Source: Bacteroides_E sp964583185 (lineage in GTDB: Bacteria > Bacteroidota > Bacteroidia > Bacteroidales > Bacteroidaceae). From it: 41,546 bases of DNA. A program made the translations under genes and the position numbers. The stretch spans positions 1 to 41,546 of the forward strand of contig CAZOVL010000017.1 of assembly GCA_964583185.1 (NCBI GenBank), written 5' to 3'. The notes beneath the pieces were generated by a model. That model did no database searches. It was not told where the DNA came from and saw only the letters and a list, made by a program, of their open reading frames with translations. This document shows, one piece after another, positions 7,775 to 15,941 of the stretch (position 1 is the first letter of the stretch; each line of letters starts with the position of its first letter).

Positions 7775-10273
7775 TTATCTCACCTTAATTGTCAATTCTG
7801 CATTTTTCAGCCAAGGAGAGGTAAATCGTACGTGAATATCCTCTGTCTTGCCTGTTGCCTCAATGTATGCCACCATTTTACCGTGGAACACGCGATGAAC
7901 ATTATCTGTATAATCGCTCATATCTGAGTTATTACTAGCCTCTAAACCTAATAGCTTAGCAGGGCCAAAAATCTCACAAGTTACCTCCTCATCCGATAAC
8001 ATAACTGGAACATTATTCTCATCTACCACTTGAATAACTACTTGAGCCAAGCCTCTGTTTTTATCTACCACTTGATCTGCCGACAAGATAGAAATAGCAG
8101 CAGGTCTGCCCGATGATTTAATGGTGTTGCGTGCCAACTCTTTATTGTCTTGTCCATAAGCAACCACTTCTAACTTACCTGCACGGTATGGAATATCCCA
8201 GAAAATAATACCAGTATCGGGGTTATAAGGTTTTTTCTCTCCTACTTTTGCTCCATTTAAGAACAACTCCGCTTGGCTACAGTTGGTGTAACATACCACG
8301 CGAATGGATTGTCCCTCTTTATAGTTCCAAATAGCCCATGCATCCATAGAAGGTACTTTTTCTTCATAGTTTCCTTTTTGAGCCTCTAGTTGAGACCAAA
8401 CATCTTTCATCTGTGAAGCACTACCTTTACCGGGTGTGGGATAAGTTCCTATGTAAGCCATAGGAGTATCCGACCATAATGATTGTCTGAAATAACCTCT
8501 AGGTTTAATAAACCCACCAAAGTCCAACAAACCGGAATAGAAACCTCTGGAAGGCCAACGACCTGACTCACCTAAATAATCAATACCTGTCCATAGGAAT
8601 TGGCCAAAAATATGCTCATTATCAGTAACCGCTTTCCAATCGGCTAAACTATGTCTGTTTTCACTACCATAAATTACACGATCCGGATATTTTTCGTGAT
8701 CGGAAATGTATTTACTCTCTGTATAATTATAACCTGCAATATCCAAAGCACCCGGATAAGCTGTCTCATTAGACATTGCTACTCCGGCTAACCCGGCAGT
8801 AGTAGGACGTGAAGGATCGTATTGCTTCACCACTTTCACCAATCTCTTTGCTATATCACCCAAACGCATAGCATCGGGTGCATCCTTTTGATAGCCACCA
8901 TGAATAGGTTGTGTAAAGCCTGTATCTCTACCTCCATCCAATACAGGATGTGAATAAGGGTCGTTAGGATAATCTACTTCATTACCTACACTCCAAGAGA
9001 AGATGGAAATGTGATTTCTATCTCTTTTTACCATATCAGCTAAATCAATCTCAGACCAATCGGCAAAAATATCGAATGCTCCCTGGAACCCCGGAGTTCC
9101 TACGTTCCATCCTTCAATCCATTTTCTTTTAGGGAATTCCCACTCATCATAAGCCTCATTCATTACTAGAAGTCCCAATTCATCGCAAAGCTCATACAAA
9201 TCAGGAGCTTGCGGATTATGGCTGGTACGAACAGCATTACAACCAACTTCTTTCAGGGTTAATAATCTTCTCTTCCACACTTCACGAGGTACAGCCGATC
9301 CTAAAACACCGGCATCGTGATGAATACAAACTCCTTTTACTTTCATCCACTCACCATTCAAAGCAAACCCTTTATTGGCATCAAAGGTATAACTACGAAT
9401 ACCTGTTGTAGTTGTAGTTTCATCTACTAACTCTTTTCCTTTAAATACCTTGGTTTCTAATTGATACAAGTTGGGATTATCTATACTCCATAGTTCAGGA
9501 CGACTTACATTTAAAGAAAAGTCAACCGCCCCCTTAGTTCCTGCATTTACAGATACAGTAGATTTCTTTGATGCAACCACTTTACCTGATGGAGAATATA
9601 ATTTATTTTCAACAATTAAGTTTTCTTTAGCTTTTGAATCATTAGCAACAGCCACATTAACTTTCATCGTTGCTTTATTTTTAGATACCTTTTCCGGATA
9701 AACAAATACTCCCCACTGATCAATGTGAATAGGATTAGCATATACAGCCCACACATTTCTATAGATACCTGAACCGGTGTACCATCTGGAATCTGCATCT
9801 TCACTATGATCTACACGAACAGCAATCACATTTTCTTTATCGTAGTTTATAAACGGAGTAGCATCGTACATAAAGGAAACATAACCATTGGGACGTTTTC
9901 CTAAAGACTCTCCATTAATAAACACTTCGCTTCTATTATATACTCCTTCAAAGTACAAATAAACTTTCTTCCCTTTTTGATTGGCAGGAATGGATAGTGT
10001 TTTTCTATACCAACCAATTCCTCCCGGAAGATAACCGGTACAACTAGCCAAAGTAGGACTTAGCTGTTGTCTTACTGTCCAGTCGTGAGGTAAATTAATA
10101 GTTTGCCAACGTTGATCTTTTAAAGTAGGACTTTGTCCATTTTCCACATCTTGGAGTGTGAACTTCCACCCTTCATTGATGAGTTCTGAATCACCAAAAG
10201 AAACTTGTGCTTTTGCAACAGTTCCCAGAAAAAGAGAAAAGACAAAGAATAAAGTTAATGTTTTTAGTTTCAT
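7775..10273 (-). CDS. secreted GH2 beta-galactosidase-type glycoside hydrolase
   Basis: An 832-residue exported enzyme. A signal peptide ends near Ala-Gln at 22-23. The domain order is that of Bacteroidota GH2 enzymes: jelly-roll sugar-binding domain (about 30-180), Ig-like domain (about 185-295), TIM barrel (about 300-600), a DUF4982-like domain (about 655-715) and a C-terminal Ig-like domain (about 725-832). The proton donor is Glu432 (VGNEV) and the likely nucleophile is Glu538 (YGSEN), followed by the typical FLWTGIDYLGE block. Beta-galactosidase is the best guess; beta-glucuronidase or another beta-glycosidase remains possible. It is probably periplasmic. The neighbouring uronate, GH43 and GH78 genes suggest pectin or arabinogalactan side chains as substrate. 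It is monocistronic, with its own terminator. Confidence 0.88.
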   Translation of the reverse strand: MKLKTLTLFFVFSLFLGTVAKAQVSFGDSELINEGWKFTLQDVENGQSPTLKDQRWQTINLPHDWTVRQQLSPTLASCTGYLPGGIGWYRKTLSIPANQKGKKVYLYFEGVYNRSEVFINGESLGKRPNGYVSFMYDATPFINYDKENVIAVRVDHSEDADSRWYTGSGIYRNVWAVYANPIHIDQWGVFVYPEKVSKNKATMKVNVAVANDSKAKENLIVENKLYSPSGKVVASKKSTVSVNAGTKGAVDFSLNVSRPELWSIDNPNLYQLETKVFKGKELVDETTTTTGIRSYTFDANKGFALNGEWMKVKGVCIHHDAGVLGSAVPREVWKRRLLTLKEVGCNAVRTSHNPQAPDLYELCDELGLLVMNEAYDEWEFPKRKWIEGWNVGTPGFQGAFDIFADWSEIDLADMVKRDRNHISIFSWSVGNEVDYPNDPYSHPVLDGGRDTGFTQPIHGGYQKDAPDAMRLGDIAKRLVKVVKQYDPSRPTTAGLAGVAMSNETAYPGALDIAGYNYTESKYISDHEKYPDRVIYGSENRHSLADWKAVTDNEHIFGQFLWTGIDYLGESGRWPSRGFYSGLLDFGGFIKPRGYFRQSLWSDTPMAYIGTYPTPGKGSASQMKDVWSQLEAQKGNYEEKVPSMDAWAIWNYKEGQSIRVVCYTNCSQAELFLNGAKVGEKKPYNPDTGIIFWDIPYRAGKLEVVAYGQDNKELARNTIKSSGRPAAISILSADQVVDKNRGLAQVVIQVVDENNVPVMLSDEEVTCEIFGPAKLLGLEASNNSDMSDYTDNVHRVFHGKMVAYIEATGKTEDIHVRFTSPWLKNAELTIKVR

Positions 10274-10319
10274 CCGATTATTGTTTTTATGTATAAAATT
10301 TATGATTATGCATTATGGA

Positions 10320-10327
10320 CAAATTTA
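10320..10327 (-). promoter_or_regulatory. candidate -7 box for the GH2 gene
   Basis: The minus strand reads TAAATTTG, matching TAnnTTTG, 46 bases before the start codon. No TTTG is found at the -33 position, so activation by a regulator, or a false match, is possible. Confidence 0.35.
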
Positions 10328-10470
10328 ACTAACCTTTAATTAGAAGATGTTCATTTATTATGCAAAGAGGGTATAGAAATTAAGCAAATTCACTTTATGA
10401 CTGAATAATTGCACATTCGTGGGATATTTAACCCCATTGATTACAAGTAAGGAGAGATTAGAAATAGTTG

Positions 10471-10506
10471 AAAAAAAATGGCAGAAAGAAAAATCTCACT
10501 GCCATT
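10471..10506 (-). terminator. intrinsic terminator of uxaB
   Basis: An 8-bp stem AATGGCAG/CTGCCATT (10477-10484 with 10499-10506), followed on the minus strand by a run of eight T, about 36 bases after the uxaB stop. Confidence 0.8.
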
Positions 10507-10541
10507 AATTCGTATGTTAATGAATTTATTCCCAAAGAGAA

Positions 10542-11981
10542 TTAAACAATGGATTGAACTACTTCCAACATTCCTTTTTCTTGGAAAGCATCTAAATATC
10601 CCTTAACCTTTTCAGTTAATCCGGGAATATTATTCAAGTTTTCTTGCCAAATGAACTCAGCACCTAAAACTCCTTCGGCTATTTTTTGGGTATCATTGGT
10701 AGCCCATAACTGACTCAATAAATCCATAATTTCTGTCGCATCATTGGCTTTAATTTCGGCTCCATCTGCACGTTTACCTCCTTTGTAATAGGTAATAATT
10801 GCAGCTAAACCTAGAACAAGTCCTTCGGGTAGTTTTCCTTTTCTTTCCAAGAATACTTTTAATCCGGGTAAGTCACGTGTAGCATATTTAGGGAACGCAT
10901 TCAACATAATACTTGTTACATCGTGATCAACAAATGGATTATTGAAACGATCGAGTACATCGTTGGCAAATTGTTCTAACTCATCTTTAGGTAAGTTTAA
11001 GGTTTCCATCAACTCATCGAACATTACCTTTTTAACGTATTTACCCACAATTGGATGCTCACAAGCATCTCTCACAATATTGATTCCCGACAGATAGGCA
11101 ACAGGAGATAACACAGAGTGAGGACCGTTAAGAAGAGTTACTTTTCTTTCGTGATAAGGCTCTTCCGAGGGAACAAAAAGAACGTTTAATCCTGCTTTAT
11201 CGGCAGGGAACTCATCTGCAATTGCCTGAGGAGCTTCAATAACCCATAAATGGAAAATTTCAGCTTGAACCACCAAGTTATCATCGTATTGTAGACGTTC
11301 TTTAATTTCATTGATTTCATGTCGAGGGAATCCCGGAACAATTCGGTCTACTAAAGTAGCATACACACCGCAAGCCTCATTAAACCAAACTTTGAATTCA
11401 TCCTCCAGATTCCATAGGTCAATGTATTGATAAATAACCTCTTTTAATTTATGACCATTTAGGAAAATCAACTCGCAAGGGAAAATAATTAATCCTTTGG
11501 ATGGATCGCCATCAAATGTTTTGTAACGATGATATAATAATTGAGTTAATTTTCCGGGATAAGAAGATGCCGGTTGATCTTCTAATTTACAGGCAGAATC
11601 AAAGGTAATACCAGCTTCTGTTGTATTTGAAATAACAAAGCGCATTTCAGGCTGTTCAGCTAATTTCAAGAAAGCATCAAAATCGGTATACGGATTTAAT
11701 GAACGACTAATAGCATCTACAAGAACTAAATCGTTCACTTTTTCACCTTTGTCAATTCCTTGCAAATTTACGTGGTAAAGATTGTCTTGCTTATTTAGCA
11801 TATCTATCATTCCATTTTCTATGGGTTGTACAACGACAACATTCCCATTAAAATCGGTTTCCTGATTCATCTTATGAATCATCCAATCGGCAAAAGCACG
11901 TAAAAAGTTTCCTTCACCAAACTGTATAATTCGCTCCGGGCGTACAGTTTTTTTTGCTGTTTCTTTGTTTAGTAGCTTCAT
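10542..11981 (-). CDS. uxaB: tagaturonate reductase (altronate oxidoreductase)
   Basis: A 479-residue member of the long-chain mannitol dehydrogenase family. It reduces D-tagaturonate to D-altronate with NADH in the cytoplasm, the second step of galacturonate use. The N-terminal dinucleotide-binding region includes the IQFGEGNFLRAF block near residues 20-31. The C-terminal domain holds the conserved KVTLLNGPHSV segment around 280, with the catalytic Lys and the His of the family. The length matches UxaB (about 480). It is divergent from uxaC across a 181-bp region. Altronate dehydratase (uxaA) and the KDG kinase and aldolase are not in the window. FruR-type fructuronate reductases are more distant relatives and a less likely identity. 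Confidence 0.9.
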   Translation of the reverse strand: MKLLNKETAKKTVRPERIIQFGEGNFLRAFADWMIHKMNQETDFNGNVVVVQPIENGMIDMLNKQDNLYHVNLQGIDKGEKVNDLVLVDAISRSLNPYTDFDAFLKLAEQPEMRFVISNTTEAGITFDSACKLEDQPASSYPGKLTQLLYHRYKTFDGDPSKGLIIFPCELIFLNGHKLKEVIYQYIDLWNLEDEFKVWFNEACGVYATLVDRIVPGFPRHEINEIKERLQYDDNLVVQAEIFHLWVIEAPQAIADEFPADKAGLNVLFVPSEEPYHERKVTLLNGPHSVLSPVAYLSGINIVRDACEHPIVGKYVKKVMFDELMETLNLPKDELEQFANDVLDRFNNPFVDHDVTSIMLNAFPKYATRDLPGLKVFLERKGKLPEGLVLGLAAIITYYKGGKRADGAEIKANDATEIMDLLSQLWATNDTQKIAEGVLGAEFIWQENLNNIPGLTEKVKGYLDAFQEKGMLEVVQSIV

Positions 11982-12044
11982 TATTTTAACTAGTTATTAA
12001 GTTATTCAACTAAATTATTCTTATATTATTGTTTTTTAATAAAG

Positions 12045-12052
12045 CAAATATA
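12045..12052 (-). promoter_or_regulatory. candidate -7 box for uxaB
   Basis: The minus strand reads TATATTTG, an exact TAnnTTTG match, about 64 bases before the uxaB start. There is no clear -33 TTTG. Confidence 0.4.
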
Positions 12053-12060
12053 TATATTAT

Positions 12061-12092
12061 TTTGTCAACTTCAGTATAATTTTCTACTTTTG
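12061..12092 (+). promoter_or_regulatory. complete Bacteroidota promoter of uxaC
   Basis: TTTG at 12061-12064, a spacer of exactly 20 bases, and TACTTTTG at 12085-12092. This matches both elements of the Bacteroidota housekeeping promoter at ideal spacing. Transcription would begin near 12097, giving a leader of about 66 bases. Confidence 0.75.
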
Positions 12093-12097
12093 TGTAC

Positions 12098-12110
12098 GCA
12101 AACGGATTGC
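12098..12110. promoter_or_regulatory. LacI-type operator candidate at the uxaC start site
   Basis: GCAAACGGATTGC is an inverted repeat with arms GCAA/TTGC and a central CG, the layout of LacI-family operators. It lies just downstream of the -7 box, at the predicted transcription start, where a bound repressor would block the polymerase. A uronate-responsive LacI-family repressor is a reasonable inference; the regulator gene is not in this window. Confidence 0.5.
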
Positions 12111-12162
12111 AATTAATAAGCAAATCAACATTGCTTTATCACATTATATAAAATACATAGCT

Positions 12163-13569
12163 ATGAAAAAATTTATGGACAAAGACTTTTTGCTACAAAC
12201 TGAGACAGCAAAAAAACTTTATCACGAGCATGCAGCAAAAATGCCTATCATTGATTACCATTGTCACTTAGTACCTAAAATGGTAGCAGATGATTATCAA
12301 TTCAGATCAATCACAGAACTTTGGCTTGGAGGTGATCACTACAAATGGAGAGCTATGCGCTCAAATGGTGTTGATGAAAGCTACTGCACAGGCACAGATA
12401 CTTCCGATTGGGAAAAATTTGAGAAATGGGCAGAGACGGTACCTTATACAATGAGAAACCCTTTGTACCACTGGACTCATCTGGAACTTAAAACTGCATT
12501 TGGCATTGATAAGGTATTAAATCCGGAAACAGCACGCGAAATATACGATGAGTGTAACGCCAAACTAGCAACTCCTGAATATACTGCTCGCAACCTTATG
12601 CGTAAATATAATGTTGAAGTTGTTTGTACAACAGACGATCCCATTGATACCTTAGAGTATCACATTCAAACACGTGAAAGTGGATTTGAAATAAAAATGC
12701 TCCCTACTTGGAGACCTGATAAAGCTATGGCTCCTGAAAAACCAGCGGATTTTAGAACTTATGTACAAAAATTAGCAGATATCAGCGAAACAAACATTTC
12801 TTCGTTCAATGACTTCTGCATTGCTTTAAGAAAACGTCATGACTTCTTTGCGGAACAAGGTTGCCGTTTGTCCGATCATGGTATTGAAGAGTTTTATGCA
12901 GAAGATTACACGGAAGAAGAAATCAAATCAATCTTCAGTAAAGTGATGGGTGGAGCTGACCTTACGAATGATGAGGTGTTAAAGTTCAAATCGGCAATGC
13001 TTATTTTCTTTGGTGAACTAGATCACGAAAAAGGATGGACACAACAATTTCATTACGGTGCAATTAGAGATAATAATACCAAGATGTTTAATAAGATAGG
13101 TCCGGATACCGGTTTTGACTCCATTGGAGAATTTAATACCGCTAAATCTATGTCTAAGTTCTTAGATCGGTTAAACACAAAAGACAAGTTGACAAAAACC
13201 ATTCTGTACAACTTAAATCCTTGTGCTAACGAAGTAATAGCAACAATGATTGGAAACTTTCAAGATGGAGTTACTCCAGGAAAAATTCAATTTGGTTCAG
13301 GCTGGTGGTTCTTAGATCAAAAAAATGGAATGGAGAAGCAAATGAATGCACTCTCTTTATTAGGCTTATTGAGTCGTTTTGTGGGAATGCTTACTGATTC
13401 TCGTTCTTTCTTATCTTATCCAAGACACGAATATTTCAGAAGAACATTATGTAATCTTTTAGGTAATGACATTGAAAATGGAGAATTACCTGTTTCTGAG
13501 ATGACTCGTATTTCACAAATGGTTGAAGATATTAGCTACAACAACGCAAAGCACTTCTTTAACTTTTAA
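12163..13569 (+). CDS. uxaC: glucuronate/galacturonate isomerase
   Basis: A 468-residue amidohydrolase-fold enzyme. It converts D-glucuronate to D-fructuronate and D-galacturonate to D-tagaturonate, feeding UxaB. The metal-binding DYHCH is at residues 31-35, and the whole sequence and length fit UxaC (about 470). It acts in the cytoplasm. It has a full promoter, an operator-like palindrome upstream and a strong terminator downstream, so it is transcribed alone. Its pairing with divergent uxaB over a shared control region means the first two steps of galacturonate use are encoded together. Confidence 0.95.
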   Translation: MKKFMDKDFLLQTETAKKLYHEHAAKMPIIDYHCHLVPKMVADDYQFRSITELWLGGDHYKWRAMRSNGVDESYCTGTDTSDWEKFEKWAETVPYTMRNPLYHWTHLELKTAFGIDKVLNPETAREIYDECNAKLATPEYTARNLMRKYNVEVVCTTDDPIDTLEYHIQTRESGFEIKMLPTWRPDKAMAPEKPADFRTYVQKLADISETNISSFNDFCIALRKRHDFFAEQGCRLSDHGIEEFYAEDYTEEEIKSIFSKVMGGADLTNDEVLKFKSAMLIFFGELDHEKGWTQQFHYGAIRDNNTKMFNKIGPDTGFDSIGEFNTAKSMSKFLDRLNTKDKLTKTILYNLNPCANEVIATMIGNFQDGVTPGKIQFGSGWWFLDQKNGMEKQMNALSLLGLLSRFVGMLTDSRSFLSYPRHEYFRRTLCNLLGNDIENGELPVSEMTRISQMVEDISYNNAKHFFNF

Positions 13570-13598
13570 AGAGGAATCTATTTGCCGGATATACAATA

Positions 13599-13638
13599 AA
13601 AAAGTAAGGGTGTTGCATTAGCAACACCCTTACTTTTT
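13599..13638. terminator. bidirectional terminator between uxaC and the zinc-ribbon gene
   Basis: An 18-bp perfect stem with an ATTA loop; the core is AAGTAAGGGTGTTGC/GCAACACCCTTACTT. Flanking A and T runs make it work in both directions: for uxaC on the plus strand and for the small gene ending at 13656 on the minus strand. Confidence 0.9.
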
Positions 13639-13655
13639 ATCTAAAACGAGTCAGT

Positions 13656-13826
13656 TTACTCTGTTTCATTGTCATCCCAATTCGAAAAGATATCGGGCTC
13701 TTGAGCATCAGTATCTTTATAATCATCGTCTTCAAAACTACAATTACATTCTGAGCATTGGTAAGAGGAAAAGCGAGGATTGAAATGACAATCATCACTA
13801 CCACAATTGGGGCAATATACATCCAT
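13656..13826 (-). CDS. 56-residue zinc-ribbon protein
   Basis: A very short gene on the minus strand. The protein begins MDVYCPNCGSDDCHF and continues with a second cysteine group, CSECNC. The two CxxC pairs, about 16 residues apart (Cys5/Cys8 and Cys24/Cys27, with Cys13 and Cys29 extra), form a zinc ribbon. The rest is strongly acidic (Asp/Glu-rich, with a Trp near the end). An overlapping frame on the same strand is slightly longer but has no such pattern. The gene ends 18 bases from a strong terminator, which supports it being expressed. The role is unknown: small zinc ribbons of this kind often bind nucleic acid or protein partners. Confidence 0.7.
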   Translation of the reverse strand: MDVYCPNCGSDDCHFNPRFSSYQCSECNCSFEDDDYKDTDAQEPDIFSNWDDNETE

Positions 13827-14110
13827 AATGAATAATTAAAATCCTGTTAATCAATTTACTAAATATTTAAACTACTTCAACACTGAACACAAAATTTGCA
13901 GACTGTTGATTTTTGGATTCTAAATTACAATAAATCAACTAATAAAATCGTTTTTATTCATAGATTATTAATTCAATTTCATCAAATAAAAAACAGCATA
14001 TATCAGTTCTGAGTTCACTCAATAATCATACAAAACAAAAAAGGATGAAACTATGGATTATAATTCAATTAATCTTACATTTGAAAAATAAGCATCAACA
14101 AATAAACGTT

Positions 14111-14833
14111 ATGAAAAAACAAATTCTATTCTTCCTTGCTATAACCTTTTCTTTATTCACTTATGCCCAAAAGCAATATACCATTCAAGGGAAAGTGGAA
14201 GATAACGCACTGAACAATACACGTGTTTACCTCTATGAATATAGCGATTTACTCTCTTCGGTTGAGAATTTCACCAAAGAAAACTTCAATATCATTGACA
14301 GTACAACCATAAAAAACAATCAGTTTACTTTTCAAAATCAGGTTCCTAAAGATCACCCTGTGCTCTGTTTGTTTTATGCTCCTGCAATGAAGTTTCCATT
14401 CCAAATAGCTTTAGAGCCCGGAACCATTGAAGTAGAAATTCATAAAGGAGGAAGCTCCGTTCCTTATTTCTCATTACTTAAAGGTACACCTGTGAATGCA
14501 GATTTAGATCAATACCTTTTAAAAACAATCCGAGAGATTACGAAACTGACTAATGAGATGCAAAATAATACTGATGCTCAAAAGTTTCAGGAGGTAATAG
14601 AAATACTAACAAAAGTATCTGCTGAGTTAAAGGCCAATGCTTCAACATTGGTTAATAAATACATTGAATCCAAACCGTTGGGCGAACAACTTCTTTTTAC
14701 CTTTTTTCCCATTTTAGATGAGACTGATTTAGAAACAATAAAACCCAAACTTTCTAAAAGCACATTGGAAAAACTAGCACTAAAGGAACAAGAGGTTAAA
14801 GATCAAATGAAAGGATTTAATCTGCCCTTCTAG
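14111..14833 (+). CDS. exported DUF4369-domain protein
   Basis: About 240 residues. I chose the ATG at 14111 rather than the in-frame ATG at 14045 because it places a good signal peptide (MKKQILFFLAITFSLFTYAQ) at the very N-terminus. The first half fits the DUF4369 beta-domain seen at the N-terminus of many Bacteroidota thioredoxin-like periplasmic proteins: a GKVED-type opening, then a VYLYEY strand and a Ser/Thr-rich strand. The second half is helical and charged. No thioredoxin CxxC domain follows, so this is a stand-alone version. The function is unknown; an envelope location is inferred from the signal peptide. It ends at a strong terminator. Confidence 0.7.
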   Translation: MKKQILFFLAITFSLFTYAQKQYTIQGKVEDNALNNTRVYLYEYSDLLSSVENFTKENFNIIDSTTIKNNQFTFQNQVPKDHPVLCLFYAPAMKFPFQIALEPGTIEVEIHKGGSSVPYFSLLKGTPVNADLDQYLLKTIREITKLTNEMQNNTDAQKFQEVIEILTKVSAELKANASTLVNKYIESKPLGEQLLFTFFPILDETDLETIKPKLSKSTLEKLALKEQEVKDQMKGFNLPF

Positions 14834-14859
14834 CCGTTTGTTATTACATAACCAATAAA

Positions 14860-14898
14860 AAAACAGACCTGTTAACATTAAGCTAACAGGTCTGTTTT
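14860..14898. terminator. bidirectional terminator between the DUF4369 gene and the GH43 operon
   Basis: A 15-bp stem, AACAGACCTGTTA/TAACAGGTCTGTT plus flanking A-T pairs, with a 9-base loop. A and T runs on both sides serve two converging genes. Confidence 0.88.
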
Positions 14899-14928
14899 CA
14901 TTTATTACTTACATATAACACAGAAAAC

Positions 14929-15927
14929 CTAAGGTTTGTACAACTCACCAACAATTAATGAGTTACCCGATAAATCTACTTCAAAAAGATGGGGTACTCT
15001 GTGGTAATGTCCATCAATATCCTTATGACTATGAGCCGACATTAACCACTTTCCTTCCAAGGTTTGAAACAGCATACCATGACCAAAATCCGGAGGAGTA
15101 ATGGGCTCTTTTTCTTGAATCCAAGGCCCTTTTAGTTCTCCCGTTTCAGAGTAAACCACCCCTTGTGTATAAACATTATAAATCCAACTAGTCCAAATCA
15201 TACCTAATCTTCCTGTACCTGTTTTGAAAAGGTAAGGACCATCGGTAACACGATTAGGAACCACTTTTCCTTTAATACGTTCTCTGCTCCAAGGGGAATC
15301 ACTTGCCTTAAATAGTAATTGTCCTTCACCAATGCTGCCACTTAAGTCGGGTTTAAGTTCTATCATTTCCATAGTTCCATCACCGTTCTGAATCCATTCG
15401 TGGCAATAAATCATATAAGGTACTCCCTTATCATCCACCCAAAACGTACCATCCAAAGTAGCTTTATTTGCAGGTAGATAGACTTCATCCTTCATGGGAA
15501 CATAAGGACCATCGGGTTTATCGCTTACCAAAACGTGACTGGCCCGACGTTCTATTTTCTCCCCTTCAAACTCATCAATAAACTTTTCTCTGTTCGTAAA
15601 AGTGGCAAAATTATAATACTTCCCTTGATATGCGTGCAATTCTGCCGCCCACACCATTGGATTAGGTCCCATCCAGGATGAAGGATCAGTTTGTATCACT
15701 TCATAAGGACCATCCCAGAGACGTAAATCTTTACTTTTCCAAAGTAACCCACCTGTTCCTGTCATATAATAGCACATCGTGTTTTTATCTGCTAAAATGC
15801 AGGGATCGCTTAAACGAATGGAGTCTAAAGGTATTTGTGATCGAAATCGATTCGATTTTTTTTGAGCAGAAACAGGTTGAAGAATCAAACTCAGCAATAG
15901 AATAAAAAAGATTGTTGTCTGTTTCAT
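14929..15927 (-). CDS. secreted GH43-type five-bladed propeller hydrolase
   Basis: 332 residues with a signal peptide ending at about Ala21-Gln22. The sequence has the beta-propeller pattern of GH43/GH117-like enzymes: a base Asp in LSDPC (Asp41) and a second Asp in ATLDGTFW (Asp159). Where GH43 enzymes usually have a catalytic Glu before Gly-Pro or Ala-Pro, this protein reads VTDGPYLF (Asp229). It therefore may belong to a subgroup with an altered acid, or be inactive. A likely substrate is arabinose- or galactose-containing pectin side chains, inferred only from context. It starts 14 bases after the preceding GH43 gene, so the two form an operon. Confidence 0.75.
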   Translation of the reverse strand: MKQTTIFFILLLSLILQPVSAQKKSNRFRSQIPLDSIRLSDPCILADKNTMCYYMTGTGGLLWKSKDLRLWDGPYEVIQTDPSSWMGPNPMVWAAELHAYQGKYYNFATFTNREKFIDEFEGEKIERRASHVLVSDKPDGPYVPMKDEVYLPANKATLDGTFWVDDKGVPYMIYCHEWIQNGDGTMEMIELKPDLSGSIGEGQLLFKASDSPWSRERIKGKVVPNRVTDGPYLFKTGTGRLGMIWTSWIYNVYTQGVVYSETGELKGPWIQEKEPITPPDFGHGMLFQTLEGKWLMSAHSHKDIDGHYHRVPHLFEVDLSGNSLIVGELYKP

Positions 15928-15941
15928 TAGCTTTTCTTTTT

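Noticed and set aside
13637..13822. 61-codon minus-strand frame
   Set aside because: It is a shifted frame over the zinc-ribbon gene; the alternate frame has the clear CxxC pattern and this one runs into the terminator.
14045..14110. Upstream ATG for the DUF4369 protein
   Set aside because: It would bury the signal peptide behind 22 residues; the ATG at 14111 gives a normal exported protein.
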